Shown piece after piece: positions 12,707 to 13,848 of a stretch of 13,848 bases of DNA. Within the stretch, counting starts at the first letter, position 1, and each line of letters opens with the position of its first letter. Source of the stretch: CAIKMD01 sp035277525. Lineage in GTDB: Bacteria; Pseudomonadota; Alphaproteobacteria; ATCC43930; CGMCC-115725. The stretch is from contig DATEKH010000036.1 in the NCBI GenBank assembly GCA_035277525.1, positions 1-13,848 of the forward strand, read 5' to 3'. The position numbers and the translations under genes are program-made. Below the pieces are notes generated by a model that was not told where the DNA came from, made no database searches, and saw only the letters and a program-made list of their open reading frames with translations.

Positions 12707-13848
12707 ATGGCCGATGCCCTTCAACCCCTCTATTTCCCCGAGCTGCCGCCCGAATTGCGGCCCATCATGGAGGCAGTCTATCCGCGCTTTTCCGACGGCG
12801 AGATGCGCCGCCGCCGGGCGATGCTGCAAGAGTTGATGGCGGCAGCGGGTGTCGAATATTTGCTGCTCTATGGCGCCAACCGCGCCGGCAATGCGATCCA
12901 ATATTTCACCCATTGGCCCACCACCACCGAGGCGGCTTGCATCGTCTCAACTGGCGCGCGCGACAAGATGTTCATCCAGTATTACAACCACGTCGCCCTC
13001 GCCCGCGAAATCGCAAGCGAGACCGAGGTCGAATGGGGCGGCGATTTCGGCATCGGGAGCGCGATTGCCGAGCTCGAAAAGCGCGGCGCCAAGCGCGACC
13101 GCGTCGGCTTCATCGGGCCGCTTGGCTATCGGCAGCATGCGCAGCTCGCCGAGCGTTTCGGCAAAGTTGCCGATCTCGGCGGCGCCTATATGCAGCGCCG
13201 GCTCTTCAAATCGGAGGAAGAGATTCGCTGGTACCGGCTCGGCGCGCTGATGTCGGATCGCGGTCTGGCGGCCTTGGCTGCCGCGATCAAGCCGGGGGTG
13301 ACGGAGCGCCAATTGGGTGCCGCGATCGAGGCATCCTACCTGCCCTATGGCGGCACCAACGTCATTCATTTCATCGGCGCCACCGCGATGGCCAACCCCA
13401 ATTGTCACGTGCCGCGACAATTTCCGTCGACGCGGCGCATCGCCAAAGGCGACGTGGTCTTCACCGAGATCAGCGCGGCGTTTTGGGACTATTCCGGGCA
13501 AGTGCTGCGCAGCTTCACGGTCGATGCCGAGCCGACGCCGCTCTATCGCGATCTGCACAAAGCGGCCGATGCCGCTTTCGATGCCATCACCGGCATCCTG
13601 CGCGAGGGCGCGACGCCTGCCGACGTCGTCGCCGCGTCAGGCGTGATCGAGGAAGCCGGCTTCACCACCGATGACGACGTGATGCACGGCTATGGCGGCG
13701 GCTATTTGCCGCCGATCATCGGCTCGAAGAGCCGGCCGGCCGGCAAGCTGCCCGAGCTGACCTTCAAGGCCGGCATGATGGTCGTCGTTCAGCCGAACGT
13801 CATCAGCAAGGATGGCAAGGCGGGCGTGCAAACGGGCGAATGCGTGCT
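12707..13848 (+). CDS. M24-family protein (creatinase/aminopeptidase P fold), 3' truncated by window end
   Basis: There are 380 complete codons before the window ends. An N-terminal creatinase-N-like domain (about 35-165) precedes the pita-bread M24 domain (about 175 onward). Fold markers include HFIGATAMANPNCHVP (221-236), RIAKGDVVFTEISAAFWDYS, MHGYGGGYLPP (326-336) and VQPNVISKDGKAGVQTGE (361-378). Compared with metal-dependent aminopeptidases, the two Asp ligands are Glu254 and Gln265 and the first Glu ligand is Gln362. His327 and Glu378 remain. This points to a non-peptidase member, like metal-free creatinase, acting on a small C-N substrate. The start ATG12707 has only a weak ribosome site. 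It is divergent from the dehydrogenase gene and may share its control. The true product is not known. Confidence 0.8.
   Translation, partial: MADALQPLYFPELPPELRPIMEAVYPRFSDGEMRRRRAMLQELMAAAGVEYLLLYGANRAGNAIQYFTHWPTTTEAACIVSTGARDKMFIQYYNHVALAREIASETEVEWGGDFGIGSAIAELEKRGAKRDRVGFIGPLGYRQHAQLAERFGKVADLGGAYMQRRLFKSEEEIRWYRLGALMSDRGLAALAAAIKPGVTERQLGAAIEASYLPYGGTNVIHFIGATAMANPNCHVPRQFPSTRRIAKGDVVFTEISAAFWDYSGQVLRSFTVDAEPTPLYRDLHKAADAAFDAITGILREGATPADVVAASGVIEEAGFTTDDDVMHGYGGGYLPPIIGSKSRPAGKLPELTFKAGMMVVVQPNVISKDGKAGVQTGECV

Overview
This window is high-GC bacterial DNA, most likely from an alphaproteobacterium. The best clues are two perfect CtrA-type boxes (TTAA-N7-TTAA) at 4320-4420, a membrane histidine kinase whose H-box region resembles the DivJ/PleC/PdhS group, and the general gene style. 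No rRNA or other phylogenetic marker is present, so a finer placement is not supported.

Layout. (1) 1-3000: the tail of an unidentified reading frame, a complete tRNA-Thr(CGT), an orphan periplasmic binding protein of the NMT1/SsuA type, and a convergent M20-type hydrolase that lacks several canonical active-site residues. A degenerate direct copy of the 3' half of the tRNA lies at 2889-2930, so this 2.7-kb block is bracketed like a decayed tRNA-targeted insertion. No integrase is present. (2) 2960-4305: several small proteins (74, 61, 34 and 74 aa) and a structured, gene-free stretch with a minus-strand terminator-like hairpin. (3) 4306-8900: the most interesting block. A divergent promoter region with two CtrA-type boxes precedes a FadL-type outer-membrane lipid channel and, 15 bp later, a six-helix membrane histidine kinase. 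Converging on the kinase, with overlapping 3' ends, is a PilZ-methyltransferase fusion that resembles the group annotated for 3-hydroxypalmitate methyl ester (PhcB-type) signal synthesis. An AT-rich, palindrome-rich control region lies beyond it. (4) 9498-13848: a TetR-type regulator overlapping a flavin-dependent monooxygenase of the HsaA/HpaH-C2 type by four bases, a small proline-rich exported protein, a convergent 3-hydroxyisobutyrate-dehydrogenase-like enzyme, and a divergent M24 (creatinase/aminopeptidase P fold) protein that runs off the window.

How the genes may work together. The FadL channel, kinase and lipid-type methyltransferase could form a lipid-signal production, uptake and sensing module tied to c-di-GMP (PilZ) and to the CtrA cell-cycle/motility network. 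This is an inference from domains and layout, not a demonstrated system. The right-hand block looks like a regulated small-molecule catabolic locus whose flavin reductase is encoded elsewhere.
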